From the NCBI RefSeq assembly GCF_025950235.1, contig NZ_JAPDDT010000006.1, forward strand, positions 124,001-188,000: a DNA stretch of 64,000 bases, in the 5' to 3' direction. The position numbers were made by a program, and so were the translations under genes. How positions within the stretch are numbered: position 1 is the stretch's first letter; each line of letters begins with the position of its first letter. The DNA is from Luteolibacter arcticus (GTDB lineage: Bacteria > Verrucomicrobiota > Verrucomicrobiia > Verrucomicrobiales > Akkermansiaceae). Of the stretch, positions 38,750 to 47,980 are shown one piece after another. Below the pieces are notes generated by a model. The model was not told where the DNA came from. It saw only the letters and a list, made by a program, of their open reading frames with translations, and searched no databases.

Positions 38750-41700
38750 ATGAACTTTCCATATCGCATCGTCGCAGTTCTTGCGGCGGCATGCCTAGCC
38801 GCTTCGGCCACCGAATATCACGTCTCACCGGCGGGGAATGATGCCAACCAAGGCTCTTCCGTAGCCATGCTGAAGACCATTTCGGAGGGGGCGAGGCGGG
38901 CCCAGCCGGGTGACACGATAACCGTCCATGAAGGGGTCTATCGTGAACGCATCGACCCGCCTCGCGGCGGGACCGACGATGCCCACCGCATCGTCTATCA
39001 GGCCGCACCCGGGGAAAACGTTGTCATTAAGGGATCGGAGCCTGCCACCGGCTGGGTCCATGAGGCCAACGACACCTGGAAACTCACCCTGCCCAACAGC
39101 AGTTTCGGGTTGTTCAACCCATTCAACGTCCGCCTTCGCGGCGATTGGTTCATCGACAACGGCAGGGTGCATCACTGTGGCTCGGTTTTCCTTAACGGGC
39201 ACTGGTTGACCGAAACGACCACCAGCGCCTTGGCGCTCCAGCCAGCCGGTGCCACCCCGCTGTGGCATGCCGATGTCGACGGCGGTGGTTATTTGTTGAA
39301 CGTCTCCTGGATGCGACCGGTGATCGGTGCAGCACCCGCCGGGCGCGTTGACACGATCAACTATACCACACGCAACGGCGTGATGCCGGCCGCTTCAAGC
39401 GAGGGAGGCCAATGCCTCGGTTACATCGAGGATGGTGACTGGGCTCGCTATGCTTCGGTGAATTTCGGAACCGAAACGACCCAAGTCCAATTCCGCGTCG
39501 CGTCGCAAGTCGGCGGCGGGATCATCGAGGTGCATGCCGGTTCCCCCACTGGTAGCCTGCTCGGCTCCTGTCCGGTCCCGAGCACCGGCGGCTGGCAAAC
39601 GTGGCAAACCGTCACGGCGGACATCGCGCCGACCAGTGGGGTGCAGTCGCTTTGCCTGGTGTTCCGGTCAAAACAATTTGCGACGGGTAACACTACCATC
39701 CGCGCTCAGTTCAAGGGAGTGGATCCAAATGTCTCGAACGTGGAGATCAGCGCGCGCGATTCCGTGTTCTACCCATCCCTTCCGGAACTGGATTTCATCA
39801 CCGTTCGGGGCTTCACCATGGAGCAAGCCGCGACCCAGTGGGAGGTGCCCAATGGCGAGCAGTTCGCGCTCATCGGCACTCATTGGAGCAAAGGCTGGGT
39901 GATTGAGGACAATGTCATCCGCTATTCGACCTGCGCCGGCGTGAGCCTCGGCAAATACGGCGACCGCTGGGATAGCACCTCGGGAAACACGGCGACCGCT
40001 TTCGAGGATACGATCGATCGCGCGCTCGCGGACGGCTGGAGCAAGGAGCATGTCGGTAGCCACATTGTCCGGAACAACGAGATCTCGAATTGCGAGCAGG
40101 TTGGCATTTGCGGTGGTTTCGGGGGTGCTTTTAGCACTATCACCGGCAATGCCATCCATGACATTCACATCCGGCGCTTGTTCTCTGGTTGGGAAATGGG
40201 TGGTATCAAGTTCCATGGAGCGATCGACACCGAGATCAGCGCCAACCACATTTTCCGATGCTGTCGTGGAATCTGGCTCGACTGGATGACCCAAGGCACT
40301 CATGTCACCCGCAATCTGTTTCACGACAACGACTGGCAGGAGGATCTTTACGTCGAGGTCAATCACGGGCCGTTCTTGGTGGATCACAACGTCTTCCTAT
40401 CCAGCAGATGTCTTAAGGACAAATCCCAGGGTGGGGCGTATGCCCACAATCTCTTCGCCGGCGCGATCGAGAGTTCAAACGACACCCGTGTCACCCCTTT
40501 CTTCGCGCCTCATTCCACTGAGTTGGTAGGCACCTCCAACATCAAGGGAGGAGATAGCAGGTATTATAATAATCTCTTCGTCGGAGCCGTCTCTCTAGGC
40601 AACTACAACAACACGATTCTGCCCGTATCGATGAACGGCAACGTTTTCGTCAAGGGAGCCGTTTCCTCGACGCGGGAGACGACGCCGATCGTCTCCTCAT
40701 CCTTTGATCCCGGCCTGCAGTTGCGGCGGGAGTCCGATGGCTTCTATCTCGATATCACGCTCGACGGAACTTGGGATGACCAGCGGACACGCTCGCGAGT
40801 CACCTCCCTCCTGCTGGGCAGCGCAGCCATCCCCAATGCACCGTTCGAGCAGGCCGATGGCAGTCCCTATCAGCTCGATACCGACTACCTGGGAGTGGCG
40901 AGGAATACCGGAAACCCTTTCCCGGGACCATTCGAACTGCCAGCCGGGGGGGCATTTTCGGTCAAGGTCTCTTCGACCCTGGAGCCGGCTGGGCCTGCCG
41001 CCACGTTGCTAACGGTCTCGCCGCTCGCGGGTTCTTCGTTTGAGGCACCCGCCAAAGCGGATGGGGTGCAGGACGAAATCATGACGGGCTGGACAAACTC
41101 TGCCTCAGGATCACGGGTGGAAAACCCGAACACCGGCTTGTTCAGTAATCAGTTCAATGGCAACACGACCAATGTCCCTGACGGGATCCAGGACTTAGCC
41201 CTGTTCAAGTCGTCGACGGGCGACCTTGGCTGGGCCTACCAAGTCATACAAGGCACCACCTCGGCCAACCCGGCGGTTCACTCCCTCACCGGCGAGGAGG
41301 CGGCGGGAAGGACCTTTCGCATTACCTTCCAAGCCGGCCGCGGGTTGACCGCCAACACTTATCAGGACACCAACATGCGTTTCACCGTCGGTCTCCAGGC
41401 GCAGAACTCCGCGAGCTTCCATGCCAAGGCCGACTACGAGAAACTGGGAACCACGGGCTTCGGCACCGCGCTCAATCTGGCGAAAGGTGAGTGGAAACAG
41501 GTGAGCGTCGATCTCACAATGCCGGACCTCCCCTTCAGCGGCTCGGAGCCGGTGGCGTTCGTCTTCGCGCTGAACGCGGCCAACGCCAACGCCACTGCCA
41601 TTCAGCTCGACGCGGTGAGCATTGAACTGCTTGCCGAACCCCAGCCCCTGATAGTGACCGCCTGCGGCTTCAACGGCGGAGCTTTCGAACTGACCGTCAC

Positions 41701-41863
41701 TGGCTTCGATACCGGCAAGCAATACCTGTTGAAGCGAGCCACCAACCTCGAGTCCTTCGAGTCTGTCGGAAGCGCCTTCACGCCCCTCGGTGTGACCGCT
41801 ATAATCACCGATCCCTCACCACCCGCTTCCCGGGCTTTTTACCGCGTGGAGGAAGCTCCCTGA
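38750..41863 (+). CDS. Secreted right-handed beta-helix protein with inserted CBM6-like domain
   Basis: 1037 residues with a signal peptide (MNFPYRIVAVLAAACLAASA). It starts as a DUF1565-type parallel beta-helix ('YHVSPAGNDANQGS', 'QPGDTITVHEGVYRERI'). About residues 205-310 is an inserted CBM6-like module ('YIEDGDWARYASVNFG ... GSLLGSCPVPSTGGWQTW'). The helix then resumes ('VIEDNVIRYSTCAGVSLG', 'HIVRNNEISNCEQVG', 'NHIFRCCRGIWLDWM'). Residues ~750-1037 repeat the HpiC1/CBM-like plus FYRV domains of the 317-residue protein. The fold suggests a polysaccharide lyase or glycosidase, but I see no assignable catalytic residues. It closes the run behind the sigma factor. Confidence 0.82.
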   Translation: MNFPYRIVAVLAAACLAASATEYHVSPAGNDANQGSSVAMLKTISEGARRAQPGDTITVHEGVYRERIDPPRGGTDDAHRIVYQAAPGENVVIKGSEPATGWVHEANDTWKLTLPNSSFGLFNPFNVRLRGDWFIDNGRVHHCGSVFLNGHWLTETTTSALALQPAGATPLWHADVDGGGYLLNVSWMRPVIGAAPAGRVDTINYTTRNGVMPAASSEGGQCLGYIEDGDWARYASVNFGTETTQVQFRVASQVGGGIIEVHAGSPTGSLLGSCPVPSTGGWQTWQTVTADIAPTSGVQSLCLVFRSKQFATGNTTIRAQFKGVDPNVSNVEISARDSVFYPSLPELDFITVRGFTMEQAATQWEVPNGEQFALIGTHWSKGWVIEDNVIRYSTCAGVSLGKYGDRWDSTSGNTATAFEDTIDRALADGWSKEHVGSHIVRNNEISNCEQVGICGGFGGAFSTITGNAIHDIHIRRLFSGWEMGGIKFHGAIDTEISANHIFRCCRGIWLDWMTQGTHVTRNLFHDNDWQEDLYVEVNHGPFLVDHNVFLSSRCLKDKSQGGAYAHNLFAGAIESSNDTRVTPFFAPHSTELVGTSNIKGGDSRYYNNLFVGAVSLGNYNNTILPVSMNGNVFVKGAVSSTRETTPIVSSSFDPGLQLRRESDGFYLDITLDGTWDDQRTRSRVTSLLLGSAAIPNAPFEQADGSPYQLDTDYLGVARNTGNPFPGPFELPAGGAFSVKVSSTLEPAGPAATLLTVSPLAGSSFEAPAKADGVQDEIMTGWTNSASGSRVENPNTGLFSNQFNGNTTNVPDGIQDLALFKSSTGDLGWAYQVIQGTTSANPAVHSLTGEEAAGRTFRITFQAGRGLTANTYQDTNMRFTVGLQAQNSASFHAKADYEKLGTTGFGTALNLAKGEWKQVSVDLTMPDLPFSGSEPVAFVFALNAANANATAIQLDAVSIELLAEPQPLIVTACGFNGGAFELTVTGFDTGKQYLLKRATNLESFESVGSAFTPLGVTAIITDPSPPASRAFYRVEEAP

Positions 41864-41920
41864 GAGCCTGCGGCCAGAACCGCAAGATCCGTCATTGGAA
41901 TCCTGAACGAGAGGTGGAGT

Positions 41921-41941
41921 CCGGCTCGTGTCGTGAGCCGG
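41921..41941. terminator. Hairpin between convergent genes
   Basis: CCGGCTC-GTGTCGT-GAGCCGG, a 7-bp perfect stem in the 86-bp gap between the beta-helix gene and the minus-strand gene that ends at 41950. It may serve both. No T tract. Confidence 0.4.
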
Positions 41942-41949
41942 CCGCCCGA

Positions 41950-42873
41950 TCACTCATCGGCGGTGAAGTCCGCTGGCGGGATATCCGCCTCGATGAGGCG
42001 GCGCGTCTCGAGGACGGTTTCCGCCAGCTCCGGTCGCGAGGCGTTCGCGTCGAGCCAGCCCTTGACCTCCTCCGCCTTTTCGGAATGCCATCCGATAAGG
42101 ATTTCCTCAAGCAGGTCAGGGCGAGATCCTGCGGCCCAATCCGCGAGCAGATGACCGTCTTCTTCCACCCTGTCCCTGAGAAAGGGATAGTCGATGGAAC
42201 ACCCGATTCCATTGGCCGCGAAGTAATTCACCGCTGCAAGCATGCGGTCCGTGTCGGGGATTCCGCTAATGAACGCCCCCGCAAGGTCAAGCCGATCCGG
42301 ATGGTCTAGCAGGTATTCGATCGCCTGCGGAGCCGTGTCTTCCCGTGCCATCAGATACCATGGGTGATCGTCGAAACTGCCATCCTGATACTTTGGCGGC
42401 AGCAATGCATCATTCCGGTGTTGTTTGAGGTAGTCCTGCATCTCTTCGATCCCGCCGTGAACCATCAGTCCGGCGCACACCGCCGACAGGTGATCGAAAT
42501 AGTGTCCATCGACATCTCCAACGGATTCCAACCAACGGACCGCGGCCTGTGGATCGACGCTGGCCCACGCGACGAGGATGTCGCCGTCCTTGGGGTGCGC
42601 CATCAGGTGGGCACCCGGATTGCCTTTGACGATTGATTGCTGTTCCTCAGTCAGACGCGGCTTGAGGCGGAACGGTAGCTTCCCTGCTTGGGTAGCGGGT
42701 GTTGCAGCCGGCGAACGGGACGGCGGACCCCCATCATGCGGATAGGCTAGGCGGGTTCTCTTCGCTTCGCCAGGAGGCGTGGTCGAAGGCCTCGTGAGGT
42801 AGAGGACTGGGATGGAGAGCATGCCAACGGCGGCGAGCAGGACCGCGAAAGAGAATTTCGGGGGTCGAATCAT
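41950..42873 (-). CDS. Membrane-anchored helical protein of unknown function
   Basis: 307 residues. A short cytoplasmic start (MIRPPKFS) is followed by a membrane helix (FAVLLAAVGMLSIPVLYL), then a Pro/Thr-rich linker and an alpha-helical domain with loosely repeated units ('WASVDPQAAVRWLESVGD', 'LVHGGIEEMQDYLKQ'-like). I recognise no catalytic motif, and the repeats suggest protein binding. The family seems common in Verrucomicrobia. Its 5' end faces the tandem TCCAT element at 42939, which points the other way. A short fragment similar to its tail (HSEKAEEVKGWLD) occurs at about 34.8 kb. Confidence 0.75.
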   Translation of the reverse strand: MIRPPKFSFAVLLAAVGMLSIPVLYLTRPSTTPPGEAKRTRLAYPHDGGPPSRSPAATPATQAGKLPFRLKPRLTEEQQSIVKGNPGAHLMAHPKDGDILVAWASVDPQAAVRWLESVGDVDGHYFDHLSAVCAGLMVHGGIEEMQDYLKQHRNDALLPPKYQDGSFDDHPWYLMAREDTAPQAIEYLLDHPDRLDLAGAFISGIPDTDRMLAAVNYFAANGIGCSIDYPFLRDRVEEDGHLLADWAAGSRPDLLEEILIGWHSEKAEEVKGWLDANASRPELAETVLETRRLIEADIPPADFTADE

Positions 42874-42938
42874 GAAGCCGACATTTCTCGCGACCTTGGC
42901 ACGCGCGTGTCAAATCGCATTCATCAAACAATCGGATC

Positions 42939-42965
42939 GTCCATCTATTTCCTCGGATAGTCCAT
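42939..42965 (+). promoter_or_regulatory. Tandem TCCAT element, copy F
   Basis: ATCGTCCATCTATTTCC followed by ATAGTCCATTCC, cores at 42940 and 42961 (21 bp apart), about 270 bp upstream of the start at 43238. It lies between divergent genes and could in principle affect either. Nothing else is visible in 42874-43237. Confidence 0.55.
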
Positions 42966-43237
42966 TCCCTTCCGGGGCCGTCCCATGGCTGGCTACTACC
43001 ATGGAATTGCGCCTCTGGGCTGGGACTTCTTGGCCCTTGGCGCGCATGCCGGCGCTGAGTCGCCAGACCTGCGTCCGAATCTGCCCTTCGCCGATCCAGT
43101 GGATGCGGAGAAGAGGTAGCCATTCCTCCCGGTGCATATCTCACCAGAAATTCCCTTTGACGCAAAAGCGAGCCAGTTGACGAGCCTCACTTTTGAACCC
43201 GGCTCCACGCCACCCTATCGCTGCAACCCCACGCCCG

Positions 43238-46200
43238 ATGACCTTTTACACCGCCTTATGGCTCTCCTTAGCCGCGTTGGTCCCTTGTACTGCCCAAGCC
43301 GCTCCTGTCACCCGTGCCCGGGATTTCACCGAAGCGCTCGAACTGGCCAAGCCGACCGGCAGCGACATCGTGGTTCTCCAACGTGGAAGCGATTGGAACC
43401 GGCTGGGAGAAACGCTGTATCGAAAGGTCTGGCAGACCACCGAATTCGAATCGCAGTTGGGCGATGGCTTCGTGCTGGTCACCGTGGACCGGCCGGAGAC
43501 CCCGGGAGCGCCGGCACTGGGGTCGACTGATGACCCGGCCGGCATGGCACGGTTCCGTGCTGCCACCGGCCCGGGCGCGGCGCTGCCGGCCAACGAGGTC
43601 GCTTCGGTGCGCGCCGAGGGTGGAGCCAACTTCAAGAAGCGCGCCGACGGCACGTGGCTGCTCGACGACCCAAAGGGTGAGCATAATCCGGCGCGCGATA
43701 CATTGGTGCTGAACCTGCGTGCCGGCAGCGGCGGACAGATCCTGCGGCTCGATTTTTTGCCCGACCCCTCGCTGCCGAATGGCGGTGCCGGCCGCGCTTC
43801 CAATGGGAATTTCGCGCTCACAGAAGTGATCGTTGTCAATGGTGACAAGGCGCTGGCCACGACATCTGCGTGGAGCAACTCGCCGGAAGGTGCGGCGGCT
43901 GGCGGATTGCTGGTCGATGGCATCGTGGACCAGCCTAAGAAAGCGTGGAATGGCGGCGGACAAACGCGCCAGGCACGCACGATGATGCTGGCGCTCGCCC
44001 AGCCGGTAAGGCCTGGCGCTACCCTGAAGATCTCGCTCGTCGGCCGCTCGCAGTGGAACAATCACATCCCGGCCTGCCTGCGTGCCGCGGTGCTCGACGA
44101 TGCCCGGCTGGCCGCTTCGCTCACTCGTGTCGCGGCGGCCGAAACGTTGGCAACCCGTAATGCCGCTTTCACTTGGTGGGACGGCAACCGCTGCCCACGC
44201 GTGGCTCTGGTCGATTCTGAAGGCCGCGGGATCGCCGCGCTAGACACCCCGCGCGGCGATCTGCTGCCGGCGACACTCGCCGCCCAGATCAAGAAGCTGC
44301 GCGAAACCCGCATCGCTCGCGACGAATGGCTTGCCAAGGCAGCCAATGCCAAGGGACCGGAGCAAGCGGAACTGTTGCGCAAGTCGCTTGAGGTCCTCGG
44401 GGCGGGCAACTGGACCGGCAACGGCCATTGCTACAAGCCGGTCCATGACCAGATCCGCGCGGCCGACCCGCAGGACATCAGTGGGGCCGTGCGTTGGCTC
44501 GGCTTCTCCTCCGATCCCAAAGGGGCCGTGCCGTGGGTAAAGCCGACATGGAACGAGGCACTCGATACACAGCGCGGCAAGCGCGCGCTGACCGATGCTG
44601 ACTATCGGGAAGCCCTCGCCCGCGTGGACAAGGAGCTGGCCGACCCGCGCAACAAGGTGCTCAGCCATGAGAACATCCAGCGCATGATGGTGGCGAAGTT
44701 CCGCATCTACAAAAGCTGGAAGGGCCGTGAGGACGAGCGCTTCCGGATCCAGCAGGAGATCGCGGACTTCGACCCGGACACCTTCTGGGGTGTCGGTGCG
44801 CGCGGCTACATCGGGATGTATGGCCGCAGCGAAACGCCGTACCTGACCTACGGCTGGAAGCCCGGGCAAGTGAAGGCCGGCACCAATACGTGGAAGATGG
44901 CCGACACCGGCTACTTCTTCGCCCACCCGGGCAGCTATAAGGTGGCGCTGACCCACGCGGCCGGGGCATCTATCGTCAAGGTCAAGCGGCTCGCCTTGCT
45001 CGAGGGCGACACGGTGCTGGCCGAGGCCAAGCCGGACGCCGACCTCGGGCCGGGGAAAGCCCGCGTTGAAGCGATTCTGGACTTCGCCTCCTGGAATCCG
45101 GACCGCCGGTACATCCTCATCGCCGAAATCGAGGCCGCCGCCGGCCAGACCAACAGTTCGGGGCGCTTCTCGGTCGAACCATGGCTGACCGAGCCCGCAG
45201 CGGCCGTCACCACCGACCACTTCAAAGTCCGTCGCGAACTGCGGGACAAGCTCACTGCCGCCTTCGAACCGCATCGCAACGAGCTCGACCGTGCGCTTGC
45301 CAGCGACACGATTCGCCTTGATCTGGCCCGTCACGAATTGATCCGCCGCTGCGGACCGGAAACCGTCGATCAAATCGCCGCCCGTTCCGGCGGCGCCGAG
45401 TTTCTCCAAGCCTTCACCGGCGACGTCGCGTGGTTGGAATCGTTCCTCGCCAACGATGACGCCAAGTGGCCGCAGGCGCTTGAAAACTTGCGCTTCCTTC
45501 ATCGCAACTGCGGCGACCTCGCCCCGTTGCTCCACCGCACCCTCGCCACCGCGATGGCCCTGGAGGCGGATGGAATGAACCGGTATCGTTTGTTGGATCG
45601 CTATAGGGATATCCTGCGAACGCATCGCGAAGGACTGCTCCACGTGTCGTTCGAGAGCCTCGACACCCGCGAGATGCGCTGGGCGATCCCGCTGGCCGGC
45701 ACCGCCCGCGACTACCGCTTCATGGTGGATACCATGCAGGCCCGGCTGCGCGACTACCTCGGGGCGTGCTGGCGCATCGCCTACATCGACCCGAATGTCT
45801 ATGGCTACTCGGTGCAGGGCTGGGGCTTCATCGACCCGTGGACCCACCGCGAAGGCACCGGCACCGGTGACCGTCCGTTTCCCATCCACCGCACCGTGGG
45901 CGGCGTATGTGGCACGCTTTCGGGCTTCGGTGCCGGGGTGGCCAAGGCCCATGGTGTGATGTCGACCACGGTCGGCCAGCCAGCCCACTGCGCCTATGTC
46001 GTTCGCGTCGGCGAGGAATGGCCGACAGGCAACGACGTCTCCGGACCTGAAACCAACGTCGCCTCGGTCTATGAAGGGACCGGCTTCCCGACCATGCACC
46101 GGCTCTACGAAGTGGTGCACGGCGACAAGCCGGCATACTTGCGCTCATCCCGCCTGGCGTGGGCAGCGCACGTTTATCTCGATCGCCGCCAACCGCTGGT

Positions 46201-47728
46201 CCGTGTGATGCCCGGCTTGAAGTACTCCGTCTTCGATTTACCCGGCGGCAAGATCGATAAAATGGCGAAGCTCCAACCGGTGAATTCCGGCACCGCGGAC
46301 AGTTTCAATCTCTCTGCCGTGCTGCCGGTGAACCCGGTGAATTTCGGCGTCCTCTGGGAGGGCGAGGTGGAGCTGTCCGGCGACGGACCCTTCATGGTCC
46401 AAGTCAAAAGCGATGGCGTTTCGCGCCTGACCGTCGGCTCCCAGACCGTCGCGGGCAACCAGCCACTGGTAGAACTGAAACTGCGGGCTGGCGTCCATCC
46501 GGTGCGGCTCGAGTATGGTCAGGGGATTGGCAAAAAGTCGCTCGCGGTGAATTGGTCCGGCCCGGCCACGTGGAATGCCGATTGGTCTGGCGGCTACCTG
46601 CAGGCGATCACCGCCCAGCCGCTCCACTACCCGCTGCTGCTCGAGACGATCAAGGCCTTCGAAAACGCCAGCGACTTGCCGAAAGGCACCTGGCAGAAAT
46701 TGATCGCCCAGATTGCCCGCGCCTATGCGCCCTATCACGAAGCCGCTTGGGCCTTGGTCAACCGATGCTACGGGAAAGTCGCGCCGACGCTGACGCCCGC
46801 CGAGCGCCTGGCGTTGCTGCTTGAATGCCATCGTCAGATTACCCAGGCCAAGGCACCGAAGTTCATGGGCTACAACCTGGCTCGTGTACTCAACACCCAG
46901 GCCGCCTCGCTGGGCGACCCCGCGCTTGAGTCCGCCTTCCTGGAAGAGCTGCTAGGCATTCATTTCTCCGAGAACCCGGCGACCAGCCGGGTCTTCGGCG
47001 ATGTCCTCAACTGGGGGCGCACCCGCTTCGCTGCCAAGCCGGAAATGGCTGCCGCTTTTGCCAAATCGGTCGGCTCATTCTTTGCCGCGAGCGGCGGCAG
47101 CCTGGGGGCCGACCGAATGCGCCAGCAGATCACCGCCGGGATCCGCGCTGCCTCCACCGCCGGCGACCTCTCCTCATGGCGACTCTGGACCGAGATGGCC
47201 GACCGCTTCCTGCCACCGCTCGAGCCCGGCTACGTCCATCTCACTGCCGCCCAAGCCAAGGCCGCGCCGAAACTGCCGCTTTCCGGTAGCCTGCTGTCGA
47301 AGGACGGACTCCTTCAAACCAGCAGCTCCTCCAAACATGACCGCCCGCTATCGTATGGGGCAGTGCTGGATGGCAGCGCTCCCGGATGGTTTGACACCAA
47401 CGCGGAAGAAAAGCCGTGGGCGCAAGTGATGCTCGCCGGCGAGGCGGAGATCACCGCGATCGTCGCGGTGAACCGCTATGAGTACGCGCAGGACAAAGAC
47501 GAGTTCCAGTGGGCCGCGCCCTTCAAGGTGTTGGTCTCTACGGACGGCAAGACGTGGACCGAGGCCGCCACCCGCACCACCGCCGAGGCGGTGATGCGGG
47601 TCGACCTCTCCGGCAAGCCCCGCGCCCGCTACGTCCGCCTCGAACGCCAGGCCCCATCGGGCACCTCAAAGCCGCCGGGCCGCTTCCACCTCCGCAACTT
47701 CCTCGTCTACGGTCGCAAGTTGTACTGA
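43238..47728 (+). CDS. Large exported protein with transglutaminase-like, PA14 and discoidin-like domains
   Basis: 1496 residues from the ATG at 43238, which gives a signal peptide (MTFYTALWLSLAALVPCTAQA); an ATG at 43193 is less likely. The first ~150 residues look thioredoxin-like. A segment ('GGAGRASNGNFALTEVIV') resembles the middle domain of PSD1 proteins. Around residues 885-920 'GGVCGTLSGFGAGVA' (Cys891) and 'VGQPAHCAYVV' (His917) have the spacing of a transglutaminase/cysteine-protease-like core. A PA14-like carbohydrate-binding domain is at ~1025-1115 ('LWEGEVELSGDGPFMVQVKS'). The C-terminus is an F5/8-type C (discoidin) domain ending 'RYVRLERQ ... NFLVYGRKLY'. It probably binds glycans at the surface. 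The enzymatic role is inferred only. Confidence 0.75.
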   Translation: MTFYTALWLSLAALVPCTAQAAPVTRARDFTEALELAKPTGSDIVVLQRGSDWNRLGETLYRKVWQTTEFESQLGDGFVLVTVDRPETPGAPALGSTDDPAGMARFRAATGPGAALPANEVASVRAEGGANFKKRADGTWLLDDPKGEHNPARDTLVLNLRAGSGGQILRLDFLPDPSLPNGGAGRASNGNFALTEVIVVNGDKALATTSAWSNSPEGAAAGGLLVDGIVDQPKKAWNGGGQTRQARTMMLALAQPVRPGATLKISLVGRSQWNNHIPACLRAAVLDDARLAASLTRVAAAETLATRNAAFTWWDGNRCPRVALVDSEGRGIAALDTPRGDLLPATLAAQIKKLRETRIARDEWLAKAANAKGPEQAELLRKSLEVLGAGNWTGNGHCYKPVHDQIRAADPQDISGAVRWLGFSSDPKGAVPWVKPTWNEALDTQRGKRALTDADYREALARVDKELADPRNKVLSHENIQRMMVAKFRIYKSWKGREDERFRIQQEIADFDPDTFWGVGARGYIGMYGRSETPYLTYGWKPGQVKAGTNTWKMADTGYFFAHPGSYKVALTHAAGASIVKVKRLALLEGDTVLAEAKPDADLGPGKARVEAILDFASWNPDRRYILIAEIEAAAGQTNSSGRFSVEPWLTEPAAAVTTDHFKVRRELRDKLTAAFEPHRNELDRALASDTIRLDLARHELIRRCGPETVDQIAARSGGAEFLQAFTGDVAWLESFLANDDAKWPQALENLRFLHRNCGDLAPLLHRTLATAMALEADGMNRYRLLDRYRDILRTHREGLLHVSFESLDTREMRWAIPLAGTARDYRFMVDTMQARLRDYLGACWRIAYIDPNVYGYSVQGWGFIDPWTHREGTGTGDRPFPIHRTVGGVCGTLSGFGAGVAKAHGVMSTTVGQPAHCAYVVRVGEEWPTGNDVSGPETNVASVYEGTGFPTMHRLYEVVHGDKPAYLRSSRLAWAAHVYLDRRQPLVRVMPGLKYSVFDLPGGKIDKMAKLQPVNSGTADSFNLSAVLPVNPVNFGVLWEGEVELSGDGPFMVQVKSDGVSRLTVGSQTVAGNQPLVELKLRAGVHPVRLEYGQGIGKKSLAVNWSGPATWNADWSGGYLQAITAQPLHYPLLLETIKAFENASDLPKGTWQKLIAQIARAYAPYHEAAWALVNRCYGKVAPTLTPAERLALLLECHRQITQAKAPKFMGYNLARVLNTQAASLGDPALESAFLEELLGIHFSENPATSRVFGDVLNWGRTRFAAKPEMAAAFAKSVGSFFAASGGSLGADRMRQQITAGIRAASTAGDLSSWRLWTEMADRFLPPLEPGYVHLTAAQAKAAPKLPLSGSLLSKDGLLQTSSSSKHDRPLSYGAVLDGSAPGWFDTNAEEKPWAQVMLAGEAEITAIVAVNRYEYAQDKDEFQWAAPFKVLVSTDGKTWTEAATRTTAEAVMRVDLSGKPRARYVRLERQAPSGTSKPPGRFHLRNFLVYGRKLY

Positions 47729-47957
47729 GGGCGCCATGTGAGCCGCAGGCGGCGCGCATCGATCAACTGGTTAATGCAGCGCTTCGGCATGTAGCAGCTT
47801 TGGACCTTCGATCAAAGGCTTGAACGAACAAAGCGTTCCTTGCAGCTGACGAAATATGAATCGGGAATGAGTTCATGGATCGGTGGTGCTTGAGGTTGAG
47901 TTTTCAGTTTGCGGGCGGGCTCTATCTCAAAGTGGACCCATGCGTGGCAGGCCAGAT

Positions 47958-47977
47958 GAGAGCTTGCAGTCGCTCTC
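47958..47977 (-). terminator. Possible hairpin at the end of the sulfatase-DUF1254 operon
   Basis: GAGAGC and GCTCTC around an 8-nt loop, directly after the stop of the minus-strand gene ending at 47981. No T tract. The remaining 47729-47957 between the convergent genes shows nothing I can assign. Confidence 0.3.
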
Positions 47978-47980
47978 CAC

